DNA of 64,000 nt, taken from NCBI GenBank assembly GCA_029990175.1, contig JARKIP010000022.1, positions 25,642,001 through 25,706,000 on the forward strand, given 5' to 3'. This DNA comes from Petunia secreta. Taxonomy: Eukaryota; Streptophyta; Magnoliopsida; Solanales; Solanaceae. Position numbers and translations under genes: made by a program. The notes beneath the pieces are model-generated. The model saw only the letters and a program-made list of their open reading frames with translations, was not told the origin of the DNA and searched no databases. This document shows, one piece after another, positions 11,457 to 22,951 of the stretch (the stretch's first letter is position 1; each line of letters starts with the position of its first letter).

Positions 11457-12460
11457 AGTTAAAAATTGGTCTTCAGATTTTAAGGGCGCCCTCATTGTTT
11501 GAAGCATTATCTATCATAATACTTAAAATTTTATTAGTTAAACCATACAATTGACAAATTGATGAAACTTTATTTGAAATAAATGTTAGCTTTATAAGCT
11601 ATAATACATTTTTGAAAATTCCATTCAGGATCTATTCAATGAATTGTAATTGTAAGATAATCATAATTATTAATAGAACGACCCATATCAGCAGTAAGAC
11701 ATACTCTGGTATCAAAGTTATAAAATAAATAATGCAAATATTGTTCATATTCGTTTTTAAATTTAATAATATCATTTCTAAAAATAGTTTTGGAAAACCT
11801 TTAAAAGAGGGATTATATGTATCTTGGATATAACGAATAAAATCAGTACACGAAGGAAAAGTAAATAGTAAAGCCTCTACCGCAACCATTTTTGCACAAT
11901 TTTCCCTATCCTTTTGCTTATCATAATGAAGAAGCCCTCCTGTTACTGGGTTAAGATGTTGTTGGACTCCTGAACTCTCATCCATCACTACTCCCTGATG
12001 TTCAGTACCTAAATAAATACCCCCGCCTCGATACCCATTCTTTAGGATGACTTTTTATCATGTGTGTCCTAATTTTACCCGTCCTACCTTCATGACCCCC
12101 ATTATTAAAATCCTAATCTTTTTAAAATTTTTTTCGTACGGCCCTATGTATATCAATTTTACTTTCCACAAATTCCCATACCTCAGATCTATCCTTTTGG
12201 TTAACCGGTTCTATAGTAGGAGCTACAGGAGGCAAATCAGACTAAACTTTAGGTGGACTAGCTTAGAATTCACTAGTGGGTATTTCTTCTAAATTAACAC
12301 CTTATATGGTTTGATAGCCATATTGTGCTTCTAACAAATCATTATCAAGTGGATTATTTGCGCTAACATCATGATAATATTGAGATTCACCTATTTGGAT
12401 GAAATCATCTATATAAGGCTGACTAGAACTACCAATAATTCCCTTACTCGTACATTCAGC

Positions 12461-12533
12461 CGATTAGGATTAATTTTGAAGTAGATTTAGTTGATCAGGA
12501 CTGAATTTGAAGTAAATTCAGTCGATTAGGACC
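12461..12533. repeat. 31-bp tandem repeat at the left edge of LTR-C
   Basis: Two diverged 31-bp units (12461-12491, 12492-12522) and the start of a third, each opening with CGATTAGGA or TGATCAGGA. The second unit opens TGAT, the LTR start used by the other CRM-like elements, so the LTR border here is ambiguous. Confidence 0.75.
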
Positions 12534-12842
12534 AAGTCTGGTGCAACCTAACTGGAGGTAAATCCAACAACTAGAGAAAGGCGAAAAACAACAAGGAAAC
12601 AAGATAGAAGCAAGACAAATCTTGCTTCGAATCAAATGAACGTCGAGGAACTAGTCTCGGGTTCGATTGATTCGGATGCAAAGATGTACCGATGCAAAGA
12701 TGTACCTATGCTAAGCAACAATCCTCAAGAAGGCACATGCTTCTTGCAAATTGTATGACCAAAGAAGAAAATGTTCAAACGACTCACACCAAATGACACA
12801 AGTTCTTTAAAATCCTACATCGGGGTTCGGCTCCGTTGTAGA
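12492..12842 (-). repeat. 3' LTR of C, distal piece
   Basis: Sequence left of A that continues across the GTAGA duplication into 37276-37809. It has an imperfect 15-bp repeat near 12680-12710 (two GATGCAAAGATGTACC-like units). The start at TGAT (12492) is a guess from family resemblance. Confidence 0.5.
12838..12842. other. Target-site duplication of A, left copy
   Basis: GTAGA directly before the A LTR. The matching GTAGA is at 37271-37275. Confidence 0.9.
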
Positions 12843-15361
12843 TATCACGACCCAACCTAGGGTCGTGACAGATGACCAACTCAAAGTGTCGATCATCACT
12901 AATCCTGCTGATAATCTTCGAAACATGAATATAACTGATAAATAGAATAAGCATAAACCTAACTGATAAGAATTATGCAATGCAAAAAAAACGCTGACAA
13001 GGCTAACATAAGCTGACATACATAACATACTGACAGAACCACACAGGGACTTATCTACAGGCCCCTAAGAGTGCTGAACTGAATATACAAAGGACGGGAC
13101 AAGGCCCCGACATACCCAAGCTGGCTGACTGTACACATACCAAAAGATAAGTAACTCCGGGAGTAAGCGGAGTGACTCTAATAGCTGAAAGATGGCCTAC
13201 TAACGTGGTCCAAGCATTGATCTATCTACACCTACGCGGCATGAAACGCAGCGCCCCAGAAAAGAGCATGAATACGATATGTACCAAGTATGTAAGGCAT
13301 AAGAATATAATATATCATAGCTGAATGAAACTGTAAGGCTGGAGTATAAATATGTAAATATGACCGGGAGCATAGCAGTATAGCTGGAAATCTGAAGAGC
13401 GTACTAAACATGATCTTAATATAAACTGAAGTTTAGCTGAATCTGAAACTGAAAACTGAGCTGAACTGTACTGATAAATGACTGTAATATCACTGATAAC
13501 TGGTAACTAGAAACTTGAACTGATAGCTGTCAACTGATACTAGCTGTCAACTGATACTGACATGAAGAACTAGTGGTTGATAACTGAGAATTGATAACTG
13601 GTATTGAGCTAAAACTAAACTGTTATCTGAACTGGTACCTGTCTAGTGTTATGGGCTATATCCACCCAAATCAGGTAACTGAACATCTGAACTAGTACCT
13701 GTCTGGTGTTATGGGCTGTATCCCCCCAAATCAGGTAACTGAAAACTTGAACTAGCCTCATGTATAATCATGCAGTGCATACTGCGGCTATATACGCGTA
13801 TATAACAAACCTGGCGGGTGTTATGGGCTATATTCTCCCAAGCAAGTAATATCTAGTCTCTCTGGTCAGAGTGTGTGAATGGCACCCGGTCACACTAGGT
13901 GTTTCAACTCCCGCCTGAACCAGAGGGGCTGTATCCCCCAGACGGGTAGTATCACACGCGACCGGACTGTGCGTCCAATGTCCAGCCTCTATGGGGGACT
14001 CCAAATCATACATAACATGATCACAATATAAACATAAGCATGTATGAGGCATAACACATGTGGCAACAATAGATATGGACTCAAAGGAATGATAAGAAAA
14101 GTCATAATAGAATTATAGACACAACTTAGAACTCAGAATTTGTCTAACTCTTTGAATTTTTATAAAATTTTCGGCAGAGTTTCTCCTGAAACTGGATGAT
14201 CCGCAAAAATAGAACCATTACTATATTATACACGGGAATGGATACCCGAATAAACTGATAACATAAACATGTTTAACGGATAACAAGATGAGACGACTGG
14301 ATGACATAACAAATCCGCAGATAGAATTTCTGGGCAGCACCACTGTCCTGCTTTTCGACCTATTTGCAGAGTGTAGATCAAAGATATAGACTTCATGGTC
14401 TTCATGAAAGTTTTAGATATATGTCTTAGGGTTCCAGGGAATCTTGAATCATCTTAATCTCAATTTTATGCAAGGAGGTATGATCAATATACTAACAGCT
14501 GTCCAAAGATCAAAATGATTTTTCAGATTTTGAAACGATTTGTCTTGCTGATTCGGACGTCTTTCACCTTGGATCTTAGTGAAAAATTAAGTACATAGAA
14601 GGTTTCCTTCATACCATACCAGTTTATCATAAGAAACACAGTTTAGAACTAAGAAAAGCTTCAAAAGCTAAAAGATACATGCCTTGCCAAAAGAAAGGTT
14701 TAGTCTTACATACCTTTAATGTTTCTTGCTTCTAAACCTTGTTTTCCTTTAATTCCACACCTTCTAAAGCTTAAACAAGCTATAACATAGAACTTGGGTG
14801 CTTTACTTAGCCATGAAGCTTAAACAAGCTTTACCTTTGACGCAATCCGTTTTCAATTTCGAGTTAAGATTGAAGTTCTTCCTTCAAAAACTTGAAAATT
14901 GCTTCACTATTCATTAGAGAACTGTTTCTATCGGTTATATTCTGTAAATGACGAAAAGAAGACACGTTTTTCCTTTTATACTCTAAACATTTCAGTTCTA
15001 GCCCTCTTTTGTGCTTATGTCCCTTCTTTTGGCCTGATTTCTAATGCTCATATCGTTTTATTCATATGTTGTATGAACGAACTGTTAAAAGTATTGGAAA
15101 ATAAACTCCAAGACCTTCAATTTGATATATGATATGTCCCCAAAAGACCTCATATAACACATGAAATTAATTGCTGAAAAAGCTTTGTCACAAGGCAATT
15201 CCTTAGTGGGTTTTTCCGCAACTTAAATCCGATTTTTCCCAAACTTTATATTCAACATATAAACATCATATATGGTCATTTTATGACTTTAAAATCACTT
15301 AAATCATTATTAAAATTTCATAAGAATGATATACGTTACTTTAGACATACGGGGTGTTACA
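12843..15361 (-). repeat. 3' LTR of element A
   Basis: Plus-strand ends are TATCACGACCC (12843) and GGGGTGTTACA (15361); the right LTR has TGTCACGACCC and GGGTGTAACA, so the left copy has lost its TG by mutation. 2,519 bp. It contains a 60-bp-class tandem repeat (about 13630-13740, GTGTTATGGGCT units) and a CTGATAACTG-rich stretch. Confidence 0.92.
14971..14982 (-). promoter_or_regulatory. TATA box in the A 3' LTR
   Basis: Minus-strand GTATAAAAGG. The same motif is kept in the 5' LTR at about 36880-36890, where it would drive A transcription. Confidence 0.55.
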
Positions 15362-15374
15362 ATCTTCCCCTGTT
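15362..15374 (-). other. Polypurine tract of A
   Basis: Minus-strand AACAGGGGAAGAT immediately before the 3' LTR. Confidence 0.8.
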
Positions 15375-15429
15375 AGGAACATTCGTACTCGAATGTTAAA
15401 TGAAGTATGTAGAAGCATTAAGCAACGAT

Positions 15430-16026
15430 CTGTTACATACTTGAAGTAGTGAAGAGATGTGGATATTTGGCTCTCATTTCATTTTCAGCTTCCCAAGTTA
15501 TTTCTTCTACATTATTTCTTTGCTATAGCATCTTAACTAAAGGAATGTCTTTCATCCTTAGTCGACGAATCTGCCGATCTAAAATTGCAACTAGCACCTT
15601 TTCATAAGTCAACTGCTTTGTGATCTGAACATCATCTACTGGTAAAACTCTAGAAGGATCTCCGGCATATTTTTCTGAGCATGGAAACATGAAATACTGG
15701 ATGGACCTCCTGAAGGTCTGCTGAAAGGTCTAAATCGTAGGCAACACGCCCAACTCGCCTGATAACCTGATATGGACCAATGAATCTAGGGATAAGCTTG
15801 CCATTCTCTCCAAATCTCATAATGCCTTTCACATGTGATACTTTCAGGAATACCCAGTCACCAATCTGAAATTCTAAATCTCGACGTCGGTTATCTGTAT
15901 AGGACTTCTGTCTGCTCTGCGCTAGTAATAATCCTTCCCTAATCAACTTGACTTTATCAACTGGTCGTAGGATTAAATCTAGACCTATCAATTGAGACTC
16001 GCCAACCACAAACCATCCTATAGGAT
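15430..16026 (-). pseudogene. Element A: integrase C-terminal part and chromodomain
   Basis: Read from 16026 downward: the integrase C-terminal region with GDWVFLKVS, the GPY/F-type FIGPYQVIRR, and [11 protein letters not shown] (about 15680), then a chromodomain-like tail with LDRQIRRLRMKDIPLVKM, a stop where Trp is expected (about 15525), and ITWEAENEMRAKYPHLF. The frame also shifts after HVSMLRK. It continues directly from 31049 onward, the split being the AGGAT target of B. The chromodomain tail places A in the Tekay/Del chromoviruses. Confidence 0.85.
16022..16026. other. Target-site duplication of B, left copy
   Basis: AGGAT before the B LTR, matched by AGGAT at 31049-31053. Confidence 0.92.
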
Positions 16027-16262
16027 TGATAAGGATCAAACTAAACGCGGAAAATAAAGATAGAGAGCGAGACACTACTCGAACTCCCTACGAAGTAACC
16101 CCGGGGAACTTGTCTCGAGATACCCTCTTATCGGTGTCAAGAAGGACCTACACTATGCAACCACCTTTGAGTCGCACCCGGGACTCGCAAGTAGAATGAT
16201 CGGGTTTTCGGTTCAAGACTCAACTAGGTTCCACTAGTGAATTCAAGCAACCAAGACAAAGG
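16027..16262 (-). repeat. 3' LTR of B, distal piece
   Basis: Opens TGATAAGGATC and matches the start of the right LTR (30244 onward) nearly base for base, up to the AAAGG where F is inserted. Confidence 0.92.
16258..16262. other. Target-site duplication of F, left copy
   Basis: AAAGG, matched at 25656-25660. The uninterrupted B LTR has a single AAAGG at this place (about 30475-30479). Confidence 0.93.
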
Positions 16263-17009
16263 TGTCACGACCCAATTTCCAAGGGCTCGTGATGGCACCT
16301 AAACAACATTTGCCTAGGCGAACCAATGAAACAAGATGCGGAAAAGAACAATAATGTGAAAAGATCATAAATGGATATATAAATATAAAAGGGTGAAGTC
16401 CAAAAGAATATATCCACAAAAGAATTGGAGCATTCTAAGAGTGACTCAATAAAGTATGAATATACATCAAAGAAATCTGAGTCCTATCTCTAAGTGACTC
16501 CGGCGGTATGCCACCACGGTCTGTGTGGTCGGCTCACCTCAATCAAAAGTCTCAGAAGCCTCGGGAACCGCTAACGTCCGGGCTGCTGACTGGATGAAGG
16601 ACCTGCGCACGTAGCAGAGTAAGTTATGAGCCGAAGCCCAGTAAGATCACCGACAGGCCCGCTAAGGTACCCTTGCGGGACAAGTCGCTACATGCATCAT
16701 AAGCAACAACATACTATAGTAATCATACAATAAAGTAGTGAAATCACAAATAGATGTAACACATTCCATACACACAAGTAGTAACCAGAAGTCTCAAGGA
16801 TTATGCCCATCCAACGTAAGGCATAGGTCCACTCAGCGGCGGTTTGGAGGTCCAATCTCTACTCCCGTGCCGACTAACCTAGACCTACGATGGACTAGCA
16901 ACACCACTACTAAGTATCAACCATATACCGTGACCCGAAGTCACTATCACAATCATGAATAAGTAGACCAACGACCCGTAGTCGTTGGCTCATCTCAAAT
17001 CTGTCTACG

Positions 17010-17185
17010 ATCGCACCACACCCCCTGTCAAGTGTGTCGTATCTCAATAAATCAAGTGACCACACCACACCCCCTGTCAAGTGTGTAACATCTCAAAGAT
17101 CAAGTGTCCAAACCACACCCCCTGTCAAGTGTGACACATCTCATAGTATAGGCGACACCACACCCCCTGTCAAGTGTCCCTCTAA
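17010..17185. repeat. Minisatellite in F LTR, four units
   Basis: Four copies of ACCACACCCCCTGTCAAGTG, spaced about 45-52 bp with variable linkers. The same array occurs in the other LTR at about 23700-23875 with small changes. Confidence 0.85.
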
Positions 17186-18213
17186 CAGTATTAATATCCA
17201 CGACATTAATAACAATAACAGAAATAATAACAGAAATATTAATAACGATAATATTTCACAGTCACCGTAACCCAGGTTGGTTATGCTAGCTGAACATAAG
17301 GCGAAGGTTAACCCAACCACAGTTTGGGGGTACAATCCCTACTCCCATGTCGTCCAACCCAAGGTTACGTATAGACAGCACTACCCAACCCGACACGTGA
17401 ACAAATCAAGTACAAATATCATACTAAAGCCGGCAAAATCCTCGGCAAGACATTTATCATGACATGCCGGCAACATCCTCGGCCATGTCCCAAGTTCTTG
17501 CTATCTAAGCATGGCGTAGCAAGCGTTACTACGATATAAATTTAAGCTACCTCGACGTAGCGTTTAGACCGGCACATACCTCGGTCGAGTCACAATCTCG
17601 CTATTTATAACAAACAATAATAGCAAGTAATTCACATCATTAATCCTAACCATTGTTAGGTATATATATGCGTATATGAAGCATACTATCATGAAGGAAG
17701 AGTCCACAAGCACAATAGAGGTCAAGTCTCACTTACCTCGAAATTCGGGCTCAAATGCCGGGAAGAATCTCCTTTCCCGCTCGCCTTGTCCGCGAAGGAC
17801 TCTCCACTAGGTCTATTAAGACAAGATATAGCACATATGAGTGCTCAATTATAGCTATTTAAGCCTATAGGCATCCTAGGGTAAAAATTACCAAAATGCC
17901 CCCGGGTAGGGCCGAGCCCTAAATTTACAAAATGTACTTTTCCGGACTCTCCACGCTCCCGTGAGTCCAAAAGTACACTTATATTCCACATGCGAGCCTT
18001 GCTCGATGTCTTTCCCCAATTCTTAAGAATCTAGGGTTCTAACCCATTTCCAAGAATCAACCCTTTGATTCTTGTGTTAATCAACATAAATATGGATTGA
18101 AAGGGCTTACCTTAAGTGTAAGTATGATTGGGTCTTCAAGAAATACCCAAAAATCGCCTCAAGAGCTCACCAAATGATTTTTATAAGTTATGAACCGAAA
18201 TGGCCCGAAATGG

Positions 18214-18225
18214 CCTTTTTATAGC
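18214..18225 (-). promoter_or_regulatory. TATA box, present only in the F 3' LTR
   Basis: Minus-strand GCTATAAAAAGG. The corresponding place in the 5' LTR (around 24891) falls in a 128-bp deletion. Confidence 0.6.
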
Positions 18226-19094
18226 AGTTTTTTTTTGCCTCTGTGACAGCTTCTTTTGAAAAAATCATAACTTTTGATAGGAATGTCCAAATGACCTGAA
18301 ACTGGTGTTATTAGAACCACAACTCAATGGGCTAAAACTTTCATGTTTTGAGTTTTTCCTAATTCCTTACAGATTGGCCGAAAAATCAGCTTTTATCCGG
18401 CTGTTTGCGCTAAAATAGAACAGAAAAGTCGCACCAGATTTTCTACTGTTTTAGGGGCAAAACGGGACCCTACAAAGCTCGTAATGATCCCAAATTTTGC
18501 ACACAAGCCATAAAATATTTGGGTGACATGCTCGTCAAGACGGAACTCAATTCGGACCTCCAGAACTCAAAAAGTAGGTCCCACGGCAAAGGTTCAATTT
18601 TCGACTTTCGCCAAAATAGCGAAATTTAACCAAACGACCTCGGAATCTAATTCCGAAAGTTGCTACAAGTCACAAATGACTATACGAACCTAACGGAACT
18701 TTCGGATCTCTCATCGGAGCTCATTTGCTCAAATCGAGCTCGGAAACCTCTTTTAACTCTTTTAAACTTCCGAAACGGGGACTTTATCAAAAGTCCTATC
18801 AAACGAGGTCCGTTTTCAGTTTTGAAGGTTGCTACATATCATAAATGACGAGACGGACCTAACGGTGCGCTCGGATTTTCCATCGGGGTTCGTTTACTCA
18901 AAACGACCTATCGAAACCCCAAATTCCTTTCCGAAATTTCATAAACGGATCCTTTTCTCGAAAACCTATCAAACGGACTCCGTTTCGACTCAGATTTCAC
19001 AGACGGGTCATAAATGACCTAACGGAGCTTTTGGGACTGTCGACACGCAAATCGAGGTCCCGGATCCCGTAACGACTATTTGAGGGTCGTTACA

Positions 19095-19108
19095 TTCTCC
19101 CCCACTTA
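19095..19108 (-). other. Polypurine tract of F
   Basis: Minus-strand TAAGTGGGGGAGAA directly before the 3' LTR. Confidence 0.88.
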
Positions 19109-19219
19109 GACTCTCGGCCGTCCTCGGACGAGCCTAAGTCTAAGGTAGGATCCACACACTAGCCACGGAGCTGGCACGGATTTCGAGGACCCCTCGGTAC
19201 CACCCGAAATCAATAAAAC

Positions 19220-21700
19220 TTAAAAATGCAAATTCAGGCTTAGAAAATACAAGGATTTCATACCTGAATCATCGAACAAGCGCGGATGCCTCTCACGCAT
19301 CTCGGACTCAAGCTCCCAAGTGGCCTCGGCAATGGAGTGATGCCCCCACTGAACTCTCACAAGCGGGATCACCTTCGATCTCATCTTACGGACCTCTCTA
19401 GCCACAATAGCAATAGGCTCCTCCGAATAAGCTAAGTCGCCATCTACCTCCACGGAAGCCATATCGATCACATGAGACAGATCGTGAACATACTTCCGGA
19501 GCATGGACACATGGAACACCGGATGCACAGACAGAGAGGGAGGCAAAGCCAGTCTATAAGCAACGGTGCCAACGCGCTCCAATATCTCAAAAGGCCCAAT
19601 GAACCTAGGACTGAGCTTGCCTTTCTTCCCAAATCTCATAACACCCTTCATGGGCGACACTCTGAGGAATACCCGGTCCCCAACCATGAACTCAAGATCT
19701 CTCCGCCTCCGATCTGCATACGATATCTGCCGGCTCTGAGCCGTGCGGAGTCGATCCTGAATAACCCGGACCTTATCTAAGGTCTGCTGCACCAAATCGG
19801 GCCCCAACACCTGGACCTCACCAGACTCGAACCAACCGATAGGCGAGCGACATCTCCGACCATACAATGCCTCAAACGGAGCCATCTGGATAGAAGCCTG
19901 ATAGCTATTATTATACGCAAACTCTGCTAGCGGCAAATGGCTATCCCAGTGGCCTCCAAAATCAATAGCACACGCCCTCAACATATCCTCGAGGATCTGA
20001 ATGGTCCGCTCAGACTGGCCATCAGTCTGCGGGTGAAATGCAGTGCTGAGATCGACCCGAGTACCCAGCTCTCTCTGAAAAGATCTCCAAAACTGAGCTG
20101 TGAACTGAGCACCTCGGTCAGAAATGATAGAAACAGGAGCACCATGCAATCTCACAATCTGCTCAATGAAGATACGAGCCAGACGCTCCGAGGTATAAGT
20201 AGTCCTCACTGGAATGAAGTGAGCCGACTTCGTCAGTCGATCAACTACTACCCACACCGAATCATGCTTACCCACGGTCATCGGCAAACCAACTACGAAA
20301 TCCATAGTGATCTGCTCCCACTTCCACTCGGGAATGGGCATAGACTGGGTCACCCCGGCTGGCCTCCGGTGCTCATACTTAACTTGCTGGCAATTCAAAC
20401 ACCGAGATACATAATCAGCAACATCCCTCTTCATCCCTTTCCACCAATACAGCTCTCGAAGATCATGATACATCTTCGCAGTACCCGGATGAATGAAATA
20501 TCTCGAACTGTGAGCCTCTGCCAAAATCATCTGCCTCAGCTCCACAATGGCTGGAACACATACCCGGCCGTTAAGCCGCAAAGCACCATCATCACCAATC
20601 ACGAACGAGGACACTCCCCCACTCAGGACCCTGTCCCGGAGATCTCTCAGATAAGGATCCTCGAACTGCCTTTCCCGAATCTGGGAAGCTAAAGACGACT
20701 GAGACCCCACATATGCAAGCACCCGGCCTGGAACAGAATCATCAAACCGAACCCCACTAATGGACAAAGCCTGCAACTCACGGGCCAACGGCCTCATATC
20801 AGCATCAAGATAGGCGAGGCTACCCATGGACTTCCTACTCAAGGCATCGGCTACAACATTAGCCTTTCCGGGATGATACCGGATAGAAAGATCATAATCC
20901 TTCAGCAGCTCTAACCAGCGGCGCTGTCTCCCGTTCAACTCCTTCTGAGTGAACAAGTACTGGAGACTCTTATGATCGGTGAATATCTCACATGGCTCGC
21001 CATAAAGATAGTGCCTCCACAACTTCAGTGCAAACACGACAGCTAACAGCTCCAAATCATGGACAGGATAATTCTTCTCATGGACCTTCAGCTGTCTCGA
21101 GGCATAAGCTATCACCTTACCCTCCTGCATCAGAACGCTACCCAGGCCAACACCCGAAGCATCACAATATACGGTGAATCCCCCGGATCCACTAGGCAAG
21201 GCCAACACTGGCGCTGAAGTCAACAGAGTCTTAAGCTTCTGAAAGCTAGACTCACAGGCATCGGACCACAGGAAAGGAACATTCTTCTGGGTCAACTTCG
21301 TCAGAGGTGCTGAAATAGAAGAAAACACCTCGACAAACCGCCGATAATAACCTGCCAAGCCTAAGAAACTCCGAATCTCTGTAGGAGAAGTAGGCCTAGG
21401 CCAACTCTGAACGGCCTCTATCTTCTTCGGATCAACACACACCCCATCCTTGGTCACCACGTGACCTAGGAAAGATACAGAACTGAGCCAAAATTCACAC
21501 TTGGAGAATTTGGCATACAACTGCTGATCCCTCAGAGTCCGAAGAACAACTCTCAAATGCTGCTCATGCTCCTCCCTGCTCCTCGAATAAACCAAGATAT
21601 CATCGATAAACACAATGACGAAGGAGTCAAGGTAGGCCTTGAACACTCGGTTCATCAGATCCATGAAAGCAGCTGGGGCATAGACTGAGAACGGCCCTGA
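19220..21700 (-). pseudogene. Element F pol: partial RT, RNase H, integrase, chromodomain
   Basis: Read downward from about 21700. The frame enters in the reverse transcriptase at [13 protein letters not shown], keeps FIDD as catalytic box, then a complete-looking RNase H ([13 protein letters not shown]), the integrase HHCC finger, catalytic D (ITMDF), D (IISDRGAQF) and E (DGQSERT), the GPF block (FIGPFEIL), [12 protein letters not shown], and a C-terminal chromodomain ([14 protein letters not shown] to [14 protein letters not shown]). 814 residues are open from the first Met (21664) with no stop. The N-terminal half of the reverse transcriptase, the protease and the CCHC region are missing because gag is joined here by deletion. 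Such a protein would lack polymerase function. Frame differs from gag at the join. Confidence 0.9.
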
Positions 21701-22743
21701 TGACCCTGACCCCTCTGAGCGGATCCACTATACCCACCAGAATGACGCGATCTCTTGGCCGCCCTCTCCGCGTCAGCCCTGGCGAAGATATCCTCCATCC
21801 GCCGCGCCACATCAACTATCTCAAAATATGACTTGTTGCCCATATCAGGGGCAACAGCTACCTGCAAGCGGGGATGAAGACCCTCAACAAACCGGAGGAC
21901 CTTGTCCCTCTCCTGAGCCACCATAGCCGGCGCAAACTGAGACAACCACAAGAACCTGGTGTCATACTCTGAAACAGACAGGTTTCCCTGCCTCAACCCC
22001 TCAAACTCGCGCCTCTGAGCATCGTGCTGACTCTGGGGCACGAACCTGCTCATGAACATAGACACGAACTCAGCCCAAGACAAAGGAGGGAGGTCACTAG
22101 ACCTCTGCCGCATCATGGAGACCCACCATGTCTCTGCATCACCCGATAATCTGAAAGAAGCACACTGCACCCCTAAGGTGTCTCTAGTACCAAGAACTGT
22201 CAAAATCTTCTCACACTTCTGAATGTACCTCTGGGCAGTACATGTAGCTGAGGTACCGTCGAACTCTGGAGGCTGAAGCTTCATGAATGACTCTATCCTC
22301 TTGGCAACCTCCTCAGTGCCCATAGGAGGAGTAGAAATAACAGGACCTGCCGGAGGAGCAGAAGCAGAAGGCTGGGCAATATGATCAGGAGCAGCCTCAA
22401 AAGTAGGCGTGCTCATAACAGGTGTGGTCGGCTGAGGAGCCGAAACAGGAGCTGCAACATCATCTCTGACATGGATCTGATGGCTAGACAAGGCCATCAG
22501 TCTCATATACTCCTCTGAAGAGATCACAACGGTGCCTGGCACAACAGCAGGCACAGGGGGAATAGATGCTGACAGAGTCGCTGCGGACACCGCAGGGATA
22601 GCTGTGTCCTGCCTAGTGGCTGACGGGCGACCTGCCCGAGTCTTCTTAGCAGCTGGCGGCTGCGTAGGTGCTGATGGCTCTCCCGCAGATGCGGGTGTAG
22701 AAGATGCAGCCCTCCTGGCTGAGGATGCTCGCGTCCTCGCCAT
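21655..22743 (-). pseudogene. Element F gag, truncated and fused out of frame to RT
   Basis: I prefer the ATG at 22743 (MARTRASSARR) over the upstream one at 22773, since Tekay/Del gags commonly open this way. A basic, Ala/Pro-rich N-terminus (to about residue 140) is followed by the capsid-like core (FMKLQPPEFDGTS, WWVSMM, FMSRFVPQS, YDTRFLWLSQFAP) and an Arg/Gly-rich stretch. Just where the zinc knuckle should come, the sequence passes at about 21700 into reverse transcriptase DNA in another frame, ending after eleven foreign residues. No CCHC is left. Confidence 0.88.
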
Positions 22744-22936
22744 CTCATACAATACACGAAAAAGAGTCAGCACCTATATAAGCTACTCAGCACGAATAGA
22801 GATGAAACGAAGGGAAAACATTTCCTAACATGCCCTTGTAGCCTCTCGCTCATAAGTATGGTCGACAACATACCCATAAGCAAGACTCTACTCAGACACT
22901 GCTCCAAGACTCCTAGGACTCGAATTAGAACCTAGG

Positions 22937-22948
22937 GCTCTGATACCA
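22937..22948 (-). other. Primer-binding site of F, tRNA-iMet
   Basis: Minus-strand TGGTATCAGAGC, complementary to the 3' end of initiator tRNA-Met, 3 bp from the LTR end. Confidence 0.92.
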
Positions 22949-22951
22949 AAC

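Larger units (their letters stand above)
10150..12420 (-). pseudogene. hAT-family transposase pseudogene
   Basis: Order along the minus strand: acidic N-terminal stretch near 12420-12300; start of a BED-type zinc finger (KDRSEVWEFV near 12200, TGKIRTHMIKSHP near 12080); YDKQKDRENCAKMV and GFPK blocks (11930-11790); TADMGRSINNYDYLTITIH (about 11700-11640), followed by a stop where the family has Trp; MIDNASNN, a hAT core signature, near 11515; and the C-terminal dimerisation block with YWK and ILSKMARDIL near 10500. Multiple stops and frameshifts run through it, and a G20 tract interrupts 11437-11456. It is a dead Ac-like/BED transposase. Element ends were not found. Confidence 0.8.
16263..19094 (-). 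repeat. 3' LTR of element F
   Basis: Plus-strand ends TGTCACGACCC and GGGTCGTTACA. The full-length copy, keeping the segment at about 18196-18330 that the other LTR lacks. Confidence 0.95.

Noticed and set aside
13828..14052. A 74-codon minus-strand frame in the A LTR, seen again at 35683-35907
   Set aside because: It is repeated only because the LTR is repeated; no start context, domain or neighbour supports a gene.
16738..17270. Plus-strand frames of 74 and 78 codons in the F LTR, duplicated at 23427-23959
   Set aside because: LTR shadows over the minisatellite; composition is repeat-driven.
19472..20692. Long plus-strand frames opposite F pol (102 and 251 codons)
   Set aside because: Mirror frames of a conserved pol; no motif, and no sign of their own promoter.
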